DNA from: Symbiodinium natans
Lineage: Eukaryota > Sar > Dinophyceae > Suessiales > Symbiodiniaceae
Direction of reading: 5' to 3'
DNA length: 64,000 nt
Assembly (NCBI GenBank): GCA_905221605.1
Contig: CAJNDS010001435.1
Span: 180,001 to 244,000, forward strand
The notes beneath the pieces were generated by a model that made no database searches, was not told the DNA's origin, and saw nothing but the letters and a program-made list of their open reading frames with translations. Shown here one piece after another: positions 41,346-53,513 of this stretch. A program made the position numbers and the translations under genes. The first letter of the stretch is position 1; each line of letters begins with the position of its first letter.

Positions 41346-42458
41346 TTGCAACTCGGCTTGTCAACTGCGTAGACAAACAACTTGGGAGATTCAGAATGAT
41401 ACAACCACTTTGCATGAACTTACTTAAAGCTCTGCGTGTCAGCTATTTAGACCAATAGCTTGGAAACCAGAGGTTTAAGTGGATTTAATATTTGGCCTTC
41501 CGAAGGCGCTGCGAATTCATTTTCTTAAGCTCGGCTTGTCAGTTGTCCAGACAAATAACGTGAGACATTCGTGATGATACCACATACTATTTCTATTTAT
41601 CCTGGTCTTGAGGGTTTAGGGTTTAGGGTTTAGGGTTTAGTGTTTAGGGTTTAGGGTTTAGGGTTTAGGGTTTAGGGTTCAGGAGCACGCTTTGAGCAGT
41701 CAAATGGGCTCCTAGAGACGACCAAGCCGGTTTGGCCATCAACCTCTCATGAGCAGCTGCGTTAAACTTCTCAGAACCAACAAAAATGACCACACGAAGT
41801 GCGTCCTTCCCTCTCCACTCTTGCAGAACTAACAAAAAAAACTACACAAAGTGCATACTCCCCCCCCCCCCCCCCCCCCCCCCCCCACCCTTTCCGCACG
41901 TCCCCCTACATTCCAGCCGGAAGCAAAACTCATCCCCAACAAGTCCCAGTTTTTTGTTCTGTTTTTTGGCCGAATTGTACTTGGAGCCGAGTAATCATAT
42001 ACAGGGTAGCATTTTGCTGTTGCTTGCTGTATAGAAGACCCAAGAGGACGAAAAGGGCATCACAGCGAGGTCCAACCCTAAACCCTAAAAAAACCCTACG
42101 TAAACCCTGAACCCTGAACCCTAAACCCTAAACCCTAAACCCTAAACCCTAAACCCTAAACCCTAAACTCTAAACCCTAAACCCTAAACCTTAAACCCAA
42201 CCCTAAACCCTAAACCCAAAATGAAACAAAGCCAAGCATCTGATCTTCAGGCCTGCCTGGGATGGTTCCAGTAACGCGTACCTGTCCACGTGCAAGGGCT
42301 GCAGGCGAAAAGAATCTTCGACCAGAGTCGCTGAGACCCTAAGCCTGGTCTTGTACATACATATGATTTGAAAAAAAACACAAGTTGCAAAACAAAAACA
42401 GTACAAGTAACAAGCCCTGAGGCCCAGGTCTAACTTAGGGTGTAGGGTTTAGGGTACG

Positions 42459-42722
42459 ATGACTTCAATCTTTGTGTGCGACCCCAACAAGAAATGCCAC
42501 TGCAAAAAGATCTCGGCAGAAAAGACAGCTGCGGCCATTCCTTCGACAGTGAACCTGCCAACGTGGGTGATAAATTGCAATGCACCCCCCCCCCCCATTC
42601 ATATTTGCTTGGATTTCTGGACTGGGTTTATTAGGTTGTTTGTGTGCTTTCATTTGATTCGCGAGATCATTGCTTTCACGCGTCCTTTAGTAACCAGAAA
42701 CTGCACCAAATTCGATAGCTAA
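42459..42722 (+). CDS. Open frame, uncertain
   Basis: An ATG at 42459 opens an 87-codon frame beginning MTSIFVCDPNKKCHCKKISA. A run of 11 C at 42585-42595 could equally be the pyrimidine tract of an intron. It lies between the heptamer edge at 42440-42454 and the candidate exon 42785-42920 on the same strand. Confidence 0.22.
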   Translation: MTSIFVCDPNKKCHCKKISAEKTAAAIPSTVNLPTWVINCNAPPPPIHICLDFWTGFIRLFVCFHLIREIIAFTRPLVTRNCTKFDS

Positions 42723-42784
42723 TGCAATAGCTGAAACAAATGTGAAACGAGCAACACAAAGCCCAATGAACGGTACTAGTTGCA

Positions 42785-42920
42785 TTGCTCAATGTTTTGC
42801 TCGTCTTTTTTCTCGATCACTTAGCGCTCTTCTTCATAGTTGCGCATTGCTGGGCTTCTTCCTGCGAACAAGAAGCTACCGCTCGCTCCTTGAAACAAAG
42901 GCTGGCATCTCAGATTGCAG
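42785..42920 (+). CDS. Candidate exon with hydrophobic segment and consensus donor
   Basis: The frame reads LLNVLLVFFLDHLALFFIVA, then CEQEATARSLKQRLASQIA, and ends at ATTGCAG|GTAATG, a good donor. The hydrophobic stretch of about 20 residues would be a membrane segment or signal anchor. The 5' border is not defined (TGA at about 42764 in frame). Confidence 0.35.
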
Positions 42921-42999
42921 GTAATGAACCAAAAACCCCACCCTCATTGTTGAGAGCCCGAGTTTGAATGCATTCTGAACACACATGGGTTCTATAGGG

Positions 43000-45640
43000 C
43001 AACGGGAGTTCACCATATGTCGGCCCTCAAGATTCAACCTCGAGGGCGCACCAGGCGCGTTGGGTTCCGTCGTTCGCCGGCATGCCGATGACCCCGGCGT
43101 TTAGCCAGAGTCTCGAATCGTCCCCCTGCAAAGCAGGGTTTAGGGTTTAGGGTTTAGGGTTTAGGGTTTAGGGCTTAGGGCTTCGAGCCATTCAGAGGAA
43201 AGGAGCCCTTTGTCGGGTGCTACTGGGGCGTCCTTTAGGGCTGAGGGCTTGGGGTTTGAGGCTTTGCTCTTGCTTGCTCTGCTTGTTCTTGCTACCGGAA
43301 TGTGCTCCCTGAACTAACACGGGCTTCGGTACGGAAACTTTGGGGCAGCTCGACGATTTCAATTTCTGCCGGGGCTCCCAGAAAGGGCGTTTAAGCCCGA
43401 ACAAGAGGAGTAACAAAACCCCAACAAGCACTCTTGCAACCGAAAAGCCTACAAAACCCTAAACCCTAAACCCTAAACCCTAAACCCCAAACGCTAGACC
43501 CTTATACTTCCAGGCAAACTGAAGGTAACGAAGTGTGGCATCCTCAAGAAGTGTAGTGCAACAGTCACAACGAAGCCTCAAGCTCTGAGAGGACAGAACC
43601 GCAAGGCCATAATGTAGGGTTTAGGGTTTAGGGTTTAGGGTTTAGGGTTTAGGGTTTAGGGTTTAGGGTTTGGGAAACCCGAAAGGTGAGACAGCCTTGG
43701 CACTCGGGATCAGGCGCGCGAAAGGAATGCCACTGTGACCTGCAGCACCAGCCCTAAACAAGATGCTCTTACAGACAACAAGAATATGGCAGATGCCTAG
43801 CTGGCCACCAATTCACAAAAAAAGGCCCTAAACCCTAAACCCTAAACCCTAACCCCTCAACCCTAAACCCTAAACCATCATGGTTGATGGGGCTTCTGTT
43901 CCCGGATGCTTTCGGTCTACAGCGGAGTTAGGTTTAGGGGGAGGGGGGGGTAGGGTTTAGGGCTTAGGGGTCCAGGGTCTAGGGCTTTAGGGCTCATAGG
44001 GTTTCAGGCTCAGGGTTTCGGAGTAAAGCTTTGGGGCTTTGCAGGGCTAAGGGTCTGGTCAAGGCTTCGTAGCTTGAGATCAAGATCTTGGGATGTTACC
44101 CCTTAAACAAGTACAGTCCTGAATAGGGATTCTAGTACCGACCCCAAACCTTAAACTCTAAACCCTAAACCCGATTAAGAACTGTTAGAATCAGGGGGAA
44201 CATCCCAATCAAGATCTGTAAACCAGAGCGCGTCGCCACTGCAGGAGACTTCAAGAGGCCTTCAGGGAACCCTAAATCCGAAAAAAAACCTTCTTCAGAC
44301 TCGCACCCCTACGGTCTAGGGTTTAGGGTTTAGGGTTTAGGGTTTCGGGTTTCGGGGTACACCTAAGAGGAGCTGAGCAGCAAGCCGGCGTAGCTCTTAG
44401 GGCCTAGAATGGGCTGTTTCGACATGGGGCACTCGTTTCGATGATCTGCCGATAAGGACCCCTGATTCAACAGAACCCCCACGGTTCAATGGTTTTTGGG
44501 TTTAGGGTTTAGGGTTTAGGGTTTAGGGTTTATGGGTGCTACTAGTAAAGAGCATGTGTTTGTGATCAACCATTCTAGCCGTCTGGGCATTCAATGTTCA
44601 ATGTACACTTGCTACACGACATCGCGCAGAAGTGGGAATTCGATGCGGACATGGGTCAGCATCAAGCTCCAAATGCCCGAGCCCCCAAAGCACACCCAAA
44701 AACCCGAATCGCAAACCTCCTCACAGACGTTGCGAAGAAAGCGCTGCCAAGCCGCCACAAAGCACCCCATCCACAGACCCCACGGGGGCCATTAGTGCGG
44801 CCAGCTCCTGACAAGTAACATCCCTCATACTAGCTGGTTTCCGAGATTCGGGTGTGCCTTATTGGGGTCCTTATTATAAGGGAATCCTCTATTTGGGGTC
44901 TATTTTAATTAGGTGTCCCCGATTGTCGTAACCAAATGTTCCTGTAGCAGATACGTAACTGGCCACTAAGGTATCAGTTTCCAAAACGACTCTCCTCCCG
45001 ACACAAAGTGTCCATCCCTGACGATTGCGCGCCGAAGTCACAAACTCAGACTCCATTCCCAATCCCTAAGCCCCACTTCCTGAATTCTCTCCCTAAACAT
45101 AGCCAAAACCGATTGGCCCGAAAAAGGAATCCCTAACCCTATCAGCCTAAACCCTGAACCCTATACCCTAAACCCTAAACCCTAAACCCTAAACCCTAAA
45201 CCCTAAACCTTGAAACGGAATCCAAGGAAGGGGTGTCTCCTCATCGCTGCAGGAGGGCCACACAAACTCGCTGATGCCTCGCGAGTGGAATGGGCAACGC
45301 CGACAGTTCTGTGTGCAAGGGTTTAGGGTTTAGGGTTTAGGGTTTAGGGTTTCGGGTTTAGGGTTTAGGCTGGTTTGGGGTTTCGGGTTTAGGTTGGTTG
45401 GTTGGTTCTCAGTCCAGAAGGACTGCTTGCGGGCACAAGCGGTGATGCCGTCTAGCAGGGGCCAAATACGTGAGGCCAGCCATTCCCTGCACCGCAGTTC
45501 TAGGGCGAGGCTCCCTTCACGTCACCTGCAAGCACTTTTCACGTCTGCCACCCCCAGAAGTTGTCCGCTCGCGCACAGATGTCCTCAGCTAGCTGCACCA
45601 CTTTGGAGTGAGCATCGTGGCAGACCGATGTTGCCAGCAC
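43000..45640. other. Heptamer blocks, one E element, transposon relics
   Basis: Arrays at 43136-43168, 43455-43485, 43615-43672, 43828-43875, 44318-44358, 44500-44532, 45150-45205 and 45318-45370. 44838-44930 is a relic related to 10913-11040. Open frames are short and unconvincing. Confidence 0.45.
44089..44207 (+). mobile_element. Family E MITE with exact 10-bp target duplication and telomeric insert
   Basis: Ends TGGGATGTTACCCC and GGGGGAACATCCCA. ATCAAGATCT is duplicated exactly at 44079-44088 and 44208-44217. The centre, which is AT-rich in the copy at 7397, is replaced here by three to four CCCTAAA-type units (44143-44172). A 10-bp duplication sets this family apart from families A, B and G (4 bp). 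Confidence 0.85.
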
Positions 45641-45647
45641 GCGCAGG

Positions 45648-46139
45648 CTAGAGAAATCTGCCCCCAAGGCTAGACACTCTTTTGTCATTGTTAGCGTGAG
45701 TATTATCACCATCATCATCATCATCGTCGTCATCATTATCATCGTTGCCATCACTATGTCCCTGTGCATCGTGGTGGACAAAGATACCACAACGCTGCAA
45801 ATGCCAGTGTTTTGGGCATGTTAGCGGAAGGCAGGCAGGCTTGTGACAGCTCGTCTTGTTCTGGAATCCAGTATGCTGTCTAAAAAACGCAGCAAATACT
45901 GGTGTTTTGGGCATGGCCGCCACTAGAACCGACGTCATTATCCCGCCCACCCACCCACCCACCTCCCCACCACCCACCACCCAGCCCGCGCTCCTCACCC
46001 CACCCCAACCCCACGGAATCATCCGAAATGCCCAGGAAATGCTACAAACACAAACTACCGGGCGCTCTACGCGTCCGCCCCCAACTATTTCGCAGTTATA
46101 TGAAAGCAACTTTGTGTTTTCAACGTTTTGGGATTCCAT
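45648..46139 (-). CDS. Open frame of 163 codons ending in an Asp-rich tract
   Basis: The longest non-repeat open frame in this part. Its C-terminal third reads HHDAQGHSDGNDDNDDDDDD, then GDNTHANNDKRVSSLGG. The middle is a Gly/Val/Trp-rich translation of GGTGGGTGG-type simple sequence (45948-46010). Two related 25-bp segments (CTGGTGTTTTGGGCATG at about 45900, a diverged copy at 45806) show local duplication. It may be a chance frame over simple repeats; coding status is doubtful. Confidence 0.22.
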   Translation of the reverse strand: MESQNVENTKLLSYNCEIVGGGRVERPVVCVCSISWAFRMIPWGWGGVRSAGWVVGGGEVGGWVGGIMTSVLVAAMPKTPVFAAFFRQHTGFQNKTSCHKPACLPLTCPKHWHLQRCGIFVHHDAQGHSDGNDDNDDDDDDDDGDNTHANNDKRVSSLGGRFL

Positions 46140-46199
46140 GGGTGGGAAGGTATTTTCCTGTGAACAAAGTACACTGCTCGCCTAGTGATTTCTTAGCCG

Positions 46200-48395
46200 A
46201 GCAAATCATAAAGTCCTAAACCCTAAACCCTAATCCTAAACCCTAAACCGCAAGCCCAAACCCTAAACCCTAAACCCTAAACCCTAAACCCTAAACCCTA
46301 AACCCTAAACCCTAAACCCAAAAAAGAGTCTCAGCGAAGCAGTCCCGCATCCCGGCAGGCCTCGTGGGCTGCCGTGGACCACAGCAAGGCGCCGACCTCT
46401 TGGGCTTTTGGGAGGGTTTAGGGTTTAGGGTTTAGGGTTTAGGGTTTAGGGTTTAGGGTTTAGGGTTTAGGGTTTAGGGAGTTTGGATTTAGGGATATTA
46501 GGGGTTCTTGAGGGTTGTAGGGCTATCGGGTTGTTGGGTTTCTGGGGTTAGAGGGTCCAGGGTTTGGGTGGTTTTCGGGTTCAAGGAATTTGAGTGTGTG
46601 GGGGCAGTTAGGGGGGTAAGGTATAAGGTTTCTTCGCTCTGATGCCTGCTCTTTGAAAGACCTCCGGCAGTAAGCCATGCAAGGGCCACCAACTCCCCGT
46701 ATGAGCCACGAACCACCTGCTCACCGTAAAACCGAAAAACCCAAACACCGTGAGCATGATTTGCTAAGCTTGGTAGCATATCCCTAGGGCTCCAAGTGGA
46801 GAAATAACACCTACATTGGGGTCTAAAGTTTGTAAACAGTACCTACTTTGGGTGATTTGGAGCCTTGGGGAATTGTTGACACATGATCCATGGTTCCGAC
46901 GCACGGCCTTCACCCTGCAAGTCTGCAGTTCCTAGGTGAGAAACAGAACTGAAACAAAGAGGGCCGTAAGTCAGCAGGATAAGGTTTAGGGTTTAGGGTT
47001 TAGGGTTTAGGGTTTGGGGTTTAGGGCTTATAGGATCCCTTGGGCCCATAAACCCCAGCCAAGTCCCAGCACCGATATCACGCCGAAACGCGACATGCAG
47101 TGCGCTTACAATCCCCAGAAACTTTCTGTAGGCTACGAAGTCCCCCCCCCCCCCTGGCCTGCTACCTCCAAGTGCATCTGGCGCGGCAGGCTGCCCATCC
47201 AGTCAGCAAGGTCCTGTGGAAGGCGCTGCTACGCATCCACAATTTACATCTAAGGTCGAAATCCTAGAACTGAAACCCTCGAAAACCTTTTAATCCTAAA
47301 CCTTGTACTTAAGCCTTCCAAAAGACCGACGGAGCACTATGCGCTGAAATCAACATTCTTCGATCGCGAGATTGATGTTCTGAGATCTGCTTTCGGATGA
47401 TGGGCGACAAACCCTGCACCTTGCAACGATACACTTTCCAGTGCTTCGTGCATTGCAGTGGTGCTTCAACATGTGTATGCTCCCACTGATCAAACCCTAA
47501 ACCCTAAACCCTAAACCCTAAACTCTAAACCCTAAACCCTAAACCCTAAACCCCTACCAACGCCGTGCATGCATCCCAAAAGGGGCACCTTGCGCCCCTG
47601 CAGCTGCTCTTGCACATGTGCGTACCAATTGAGGCTGTAGGTGTTGCCTTGGAGGAGGCTTGGGGTTTAGGGTTTAGGGTTTAGGGTTTAGGGTTTAGGG
47701 TTTAGGGTTTAGGGTTTAGGGTTTAGGGTTTAGGGTTTAGGATCCCTAGGGTCTAGGGGCATGATGGAACTTTGAGGCTGCAAAACTTGCAGGAGCTCTG
47801 ACGCGTCGGCTTGAACTCACAAGGCATTAGGGGTGAGTGTGTGAGGAGGAGGGGCAAGTGTAAAGGGGCCCATGTGGCCCCTATTGAGGCTCAGTAAGGG
47901 TTTTGAGGTTAAGGGTTAAGGGTTGAAGGACTCACTATGCGCTAAGACCTTCTCCCCCCCAGGTTCCTGCTATGGGCCTGTTCCAGCCCCGTCAGACGCC
48001 TAGGTTTCCGCGGCCTTATCAGGAGAAGTATGGAAAAAGCCATCCCCTTGAACACAAAATAAAAACCTAAACAACCAATGAAACCCTTTCAGCCCCCCAA
48101 ACCCTCAATCTTTAATCCCCCGGACGCTCAACCCCCTGAACCTGTCAAGCCTGCATCGGGACATGATAGGGTTTAGGGTTTATAGGGTGGTTTTGGGGTT
48201 TAGGGTTTAGGGTTTGGGGTTTGGGGTTTAGGGTTTAGGGTTCAAGCCCAGCAGCAGGCGCTGTCTTCTGGGAAGCCGCAGCCGCAGTCGCCTTTGGCCA
48301 GGCCAACACTCTCCTCCAGCCCAGGGAAGACGTCTGCTGGGTTTAGGGTTTAGGGTTTAGGGTTTAGGGTTTAGGGTTGAGGGTTGAGGGTTGAG
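46200..48395. other. Heptamer blocks and unique segments
   Basis: Arrays 46215-46318 and 46413-46480 face each other across about 95 bp of unique sequence. Others are at 46983-47030, 47493-47550, 47662-47740, 48168-48242 and 48340-48400. No gene is supported. Confidence 0.45.
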
Positions 48396-48554
48396 GGTTG
48401 AGGTTTTCCCAAACCCCCGATTCCCAAAACTCCCAAAACTGTCAACAGCAAAACCGAAGGCCTCATGGGTGTTTAGTCGGCCCTAGTCGCTGCTGTATTG
48501 CTCTCGTGGAGCCTTCTAGCCAACATCCTAAACCCTTAAGTCTAAACCCTACTG

Positions 48555-48890
48555 TTCAGGATGCGGCTTCACGATTTGGGCCAGATATCTGGCCAGATAG
48601 GGATGGAAACACTATTTCGGCTTATCTGGGCAGATGGGATCGTAAACAGCGCAGAAGGTTGGAAACCCCGACAGGGCTGGAAACGCTTATTTCGGCGCTA
48701 TCTGGGCCCGATTGGGCTGCAGAGAACAATTCTGGCTCTCTAAACCGGATAGGTCCAACCAAAACAGAACTAGAGAACTGAAGGCTCCGGGGAAACAGTA
48801 AATCTCTTTCAGGCCCTCACCAGGATTCCATCTTTATTTCACTCTAGACAAGTCTTGCGCTCTTCTTCATACAAAGTTCGACCGTGCACT
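48555..48890 (+). repeat. Dispersed repeat, family M, copy 2
   Basis: Same order as 15950-16470: GGGCCAGATATCTGGCC, GGAAACCCCGACAGG, ATTTCGGCGCTATCTGGGCC, then AAATCTCTTTCAGGCCCTC, AGACAAGTCTTGC and CAAAGTTCGACCGTGC. It is shorter because it has fewer internal copies. Confidence 0.7.
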
Positions 48891-49694
48891 AATTAAAGTG
48901 AAAGGTGGATGCCCAGGAAATGCAGCAACTCCAGATCCACCCCGCCACATCCCAAACAAAACCCAACCAGAGTCGGCCTCGCAATTGCCCATGAGGCACC
49001 TTCAACAAGGTCAGGCGTTCCATCTACTATATGGAGCTACTCTGTGTATGTATGTATGTAGGTACGTATGTATGTATGCATGTACATATATATATATATA
49101 CATATGTACACACACACAGTTCTTTACTTGCAAATACACATAAATGAATAAACAGTTAATACATAAGATACACGAACAAGTACATGTGCACAGGCTATGG
49201 AGCATAAGAGATTGTGGCACCTTTTCGTGCTGAAGTGTTGGTCAAAGGCCTCCCGACAGCTTCAGAATCACGCTCCCACTCCTTCGGATTTTTCCTGTCC
49301 GGCCCTAGCAGACCCAAGGCGGACAACTAAAAGCGAGTCAACATCAGTGACTCCACACACCCCAAGCACCCCTAACTCTTGACACTTGATGCAGCTCGAC
49401 TGGAACTCCTGTAGAAAGCAAACCGCAGAGTGCGGCTTAAGCTTAGACGGTTTAGTTCGGGTTTCGGGCTTATAGGGTTTACAGGCTTTCCAGGGTTTGC
49501 AGGGTTTACAGGGTTTGCAGGCTTTACAGGGTTTATAGAGTAGGGTTTATAGGTTTAAAAGGGTTTATAGGGTTTATCGGGTTCAGGGCGCGCCTCACGC
49601 CACTTTGCCTCAACAGCTCGGTGGTTTCCAGCGGCTGCCCGCAATAGGCGACCACGTCGCCGGTGTGGATGGTCCTTCTTTTGGGGCTCGAACG

Positions 49695-49786
49695 TGGGAT
49701 TCTTGCTCCCCCTTATACTATAGGGATTACAATTGGGGGGGGTACTAGAGTCCCTATTCTGGACTTGCATAAGGGGGAACATCCCA
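49695..49786 (+). mobile_element. Family E MITE, diverged copy
   Basis: Ends TGGGATTCTTGCTCCCCCTT and AAGGGGGAACATCCCA. The inner inverted segment TATAGGGATTACAATTG / AGTCCCTATTC resembles the 7.4 kb copy. No flanking duplication remains. Confidence 0.65.
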
Positions 49787-50610
49787 AACTTTAACCCAAA
49801 ACCATAAAAACCCCATCAGCCCTCCGCCCTCCCACAAGAGCCAGGGTGTGTTGATGGGACGCTTCTTTGCCATGGTGTCCACCCGTTGACCGTCTCATGT
49901 CGGCACAATAAGCACCAAGCACTGATGATCTGGGGCTTCGGGTGTATGTCTTTGGAAGCAGAGAGCAAGCCATCCCTCATCCAAACTCTGCCGATTTAGC
50001 CCCGGCAGCCTCGCTGGAGGAATATTCAGGTCTTCGCGTGCGATGCGAAGCATCTCCTGCAGTGCCTGACACAGAGGGTCGGCTTGAAAATTGGGTGTTG
50101 GTCTTGGGAATCAACCATTCATCGGTCAGCGGCGCTTAAACGGCTCTAGTTCAAGGGGGCACCCCTCCGCCACAAACCCAGCGATCCCGCACCAGTGCCT
50201 GGAGGTTTGAGTAGGCGCCACCTGGGGTCCAAAGGCACGCAGCTTGGGGGAAACCTGCAAAAGTCCTTTGGTTCTTGGTTTTTGTTCTCTTTGAGACCTC
50301 GGGAAGTACTTCCAAGGGGGTTTTGGGGCTTATAGGGCTTGGGGTTGCAAGGTGCCACCTTCAAGGCTTCGCTCTCAGAGAAGCCCAAGCTAAGCCTGAA
50401 CCCGCTTCGCAACTCTCCTCTATATGGTCATTTTTCTAAAACATGGTCCATTTTTTGGGGTCCTTATTACAAGGCGGCCCCTCTTATTTAGGTACCCAAA
50501 GAGAACTGACCATATTAGTTAAACATGTGTGTAGATGTGTGGCGCCAATGCAGGGTCCTAAGCTCAGAGCCTGCAAGGCTAAAAGGACTATAGATCTTCA
50601 AGCCCAGACT

Positions 50611-50700
50611 CCAATACCCCTTAATTTAGGAATATTCCTTAAACCATATAAGGAACCCCCATTACAATTTAAGGAAAATTCCTAAATTAAGGGGTACTGG
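50611..50700 (+). mobile_element. Palindromic MITE, family J
   Basis: Ends CCAATACCCCTTAATTTAGG and CCTAAATTAAGGGGTACTGG are complementary over about 20 bp, continuing AATATTCCTTAAA / TTTAAGGAAAATT. Single copy in the window. Confidence 0.7.
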
Positions 50701-52227
50701 GAACCCGGGATGAGGGTTTATAGGTGTAGAGAGTGGGAGACTGTCAGGTCCAGTGAGTGAAAAGCTTTCGGTAGTTCAGGGTTCGGGGCTTGACCAGCAG
50801 CCTCTTGACTCAAGGCTTCGGGAGTCTATGGGGTGAGGAGTTTGGAGTTTCAGAGGGTTCAGATACCAGATCCTGACAAACGTGTAGGCTTCATTCTAGG
50901 ACGCTGGCTCCTGAAGCGCGCGTCTACTCCTTCAATCAGCATGCCGAACCCCAAAACATGACATTTCAATCGGTCAAGCGGCCGAACACGAGGACGGGGC
51001 CCTCCAACCTACAAAGCAGTTTAGGGTTTAGGGTTTAGGGTTTAGGGTTTAGGGTTTAGGGTTTAGGGCAGGTCTTTGATAGGATTGCGGATGTTCTTTA
51101 AGGAAGGTCGGGAGCCCATCATGGGGGCTTTCAACTCTAGACTTCCCTAAGCTCTGCAAACCCTATGGCTTCGGGCTCTAGGGTTTAGGGTTTAGGGTTT
51201 AGGGGTTAGGGTTTAGGGTTTAGGGTTTAGGTCTTGCAAAGTTTCGATCTGCCGTGGATTCCATGACCATTCAAGGGACTGGGCAACGCTAGATGGTCAG
51301 ACCTGCGCGCTTCTGCTCTGGGGCGCGCAAGCAAGGGGTTCACCATTAGGATGGCCCTCGAAGCCCGAAAAACACTCGTAAATATGATCCTCTTAAGCCC
51401 AATAAGGGAAAATATAAAAATATCCCGAGGGCCTACCTGGACCACATATAGGGAGGGTTTAGTTTACCCCCACAAAGGCTAAGCCCTATCGTACGGCTCT
51501 TGGGGGCATCGAGGCTGCCATTCTATCCCTGATTCAAGCCCCTTGAACCCCCGCCCCCCCCCCTCCCCCCCAAACCCAAAAACCCGAACCCTAAACCCTA
51601 AACCCTAGACTCCCCTCAGACCCCACAAGCTCCCCTAAGCCTTAAGTCTTTGAAGGCCCAAATGCTGCAGGTGGGTCCCTTTTCTTCACATGTAGGGTTT
51701 AGGGTGTAGGGTGTAGGGTTTAGGGTTAGTTTAGGATTTACGGTTTGGGGTTTGGGGTTTAGGGTTCAGGGGTTTAGGGTTTAGGGTTTGGTTTGGGGTT
51801 TGGGGTTTAGGGTTCAGGGAGTTTAGGGGGTTTAGGGTGTTTAGGGTTTAGACCTCAGGGTTTAGGATTCGGCAGCCCAAGTTAGAGCATTCACCAGTCA
51901 GGCATGCCCTCCCGCCCATTAAGGCTCACAACAGTAGGACATTCTTACACTAGGGTTTAGGGTTTAGGGTTTAGGGTTTAGGGTTGAGGGTTTAGGGTTT
52001 AGGGTTCCTCAAGCCAGCATTCTGCCTGCCTATCCTCAGACTGTTTCTGTCCAAACGGTAAGCCCTGGATCCGAAAGACATTGCCAAGACGCGCCAAGAA
52101 GCAACAAAAACGCCAGATGCACCCATCACTTGAAACAATCACGGCAATCTTTTAGTAAAGGGTTGCCTGCCCAAGCAGAGGGCTGTGGGTTGGAAAGAGT
52201 GTTTGCAGGCTGGGCCACTCCCTTGAC

Positions 52228-52545
52228 GCTGAGCACTTCAACTCGTGGGCATGTTCACGTTGGACACATCTTGTTCACACTTGGGGGGGGGGGGTGTCAA
52301 CAGCTCGTAAACGTTGGTGTTGCTTGACACGGGCAGGCGTGCCCATGAATTGTCGACATCTGTCCACGAACTGTTGACACTCAGTCTGCAGGGAAGTGTC
52401 GACACGTGGGCAAAAGTGAACAGTTCGTGGGCGAGCAACGATATTGCTTGCGCACGAATTGTCACAGATGCCCACGACTTCTTCATGAACAACATCTTGC
52501 GGGCGGAGAAAAACAATGTCGCTCGCCCACGAGGGGCTTATCCAT
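52228..52545 (+). repeat. Cluster of CCCACGAA(C/T)TGT motifs in both orientations
   Basis: At least eight occurrences of GCCCACGAATTGTC-like 12-14-mers or their complements, e.g. GTCCACGAACTGTTGACA, GCCCATGAATTGTCGACA, GTGAACAGTTCGTGGGC, GCGCACGAATTGTCACAG, GCCCACGACTTC. Spacing is irregular (15-45 bp). It could be an old tandem repeat or a cluster of binding sites. Confidence 0.65.
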
Positions 52546-52969
52546 TCAACATACACAGATACTGGAGTGCTTTTCCTAAACCCTGACCCTAAACCCTAAA
52601 CCCTAAACCCTAAACCCCTAAACCCTAAACCCTAAACCCTAGAGTTTAGGGACCACAAGCACAGGGCCCGGCTTGCCCAGATCCGAAGCGCCCTGTGCAG
52701 CTGCCATGGCGACAGGGCAAGGAAGGACTTCTTGGTGGGCTGAGTAAGGGGGGTTTGGCTTTTGGGGCTTTGGGCTTTGGGCTTAGGGGTAAGGGTTTAG
52801 GGTTTAGGGTTTAGGGTTTAGGGTTTAGGGTTTAGGGTTTAGGGTTTAGGGCTCTGAAGTTCAGGGCTCAGGGTGGCTTTTCCTGTTGGTCCGGACCCTT
52901 GATGCTGTGAGGCCGGGGGGGGATGCCTGCAGGTGAGGTTTAGGGCTTAGGGTTTAGGAAGCTTGGTTT

Positions 52970-53063
52970 AGGGTTTAGGGTTTAGGGTTTAGGGTTTAGG
53001 GTTTAGGGTTTAGGGTTTAGGGTTTAGGGTTTAGGGTTTAGGGTTTAGGGTTTAGGGTTTAGG
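52970..53063 (+). repeat. Telomeric array flanked by AGGAAGCTTGG on both sides
   Basis: TTTAGGAAGCTTGGT occurs immediately before (52956-52970) and after (53060-53074) the array of about 13 units. The AGGAAGCTTGG copies may be a target duplication or a tandem copy. Confidence 0.93.
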
Positions 53064-53321
53064 AAGCTTGGTACTCCAACCCTACTTGAAAGGCCATAGG
53101 TAGCTCGTTATTCTCGTCCCCAAAGTGAGTGCGATTCATTGGCAGGGAGGGTCCGCTCCTATTGCCAAGCTGTGTACTCGGAGCCAATAGGGCTTTTCGG
53201 GCTCTTATACCACCCCTTCCGCCCTAAACCCTAAACCCTAAACCCGAAACCCGAAACCCGAAACCCTGAACCCTTATACCTAAACCCTAAACCCTAAACC
53301 CTAAACCCTCCTTGGATTCAC

Positions 53322-53513
53322 CAACTGCATCGCAGTTGCGGCAGACTGCAGCGCAGTTGCGGCAGCGGCACCTCGGGCTGCCTCCTTGCGAGCTTGCTTT
53401 GCAGCCTTCTTCACGGACCGCTTGGAGTGCGGGTCTGGGGCGCAGTAGTGCAGTGGCCGCCGAGCGTGCGTCATGGGTGTTTGGCAAGCAGAGCTGTCAG
53501 CCACGGTCGAATA
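53322..53513 (-). CDS. Candidate Ala/Lys-rich exon
   Basis: The minus-strand frame contains ADSSACQTPMTHARRPLHYC, then SKRSVKKAAKQARKEAARG and AAAATALQSAATAMQL, up to TTG|GTGAATCC next to a heptamer array. No start ATG near the beginning, so it would be an internal exon. The Ala/Lys helix-like bias suggests a basic coiled or DNA-binding segment, but this is composition only. Confidence 0.35.

Larger units (their letters stand above)
49000..52225. other. Microsatellite, heptamer variants, MITEs, no supported gene
   Basis: TATG/CATA microsatellite 49040-49125. GGGTTTACAGG/GGGTTTATAGG variants 49470-49580. E and J elements are listed separately. Arrays 51020-51068, 51180-51232, 51700-51860 and 51955-52010. 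Confidence 0.45.

Noticed and set aside
41160-41415. Gly-rich or Pro/Lys-rich gene
   Set aside because: All frames on the minus strand are open because of GGGCTTGG-type simple sequence; no preference can be shown. Listed only as a repeat.
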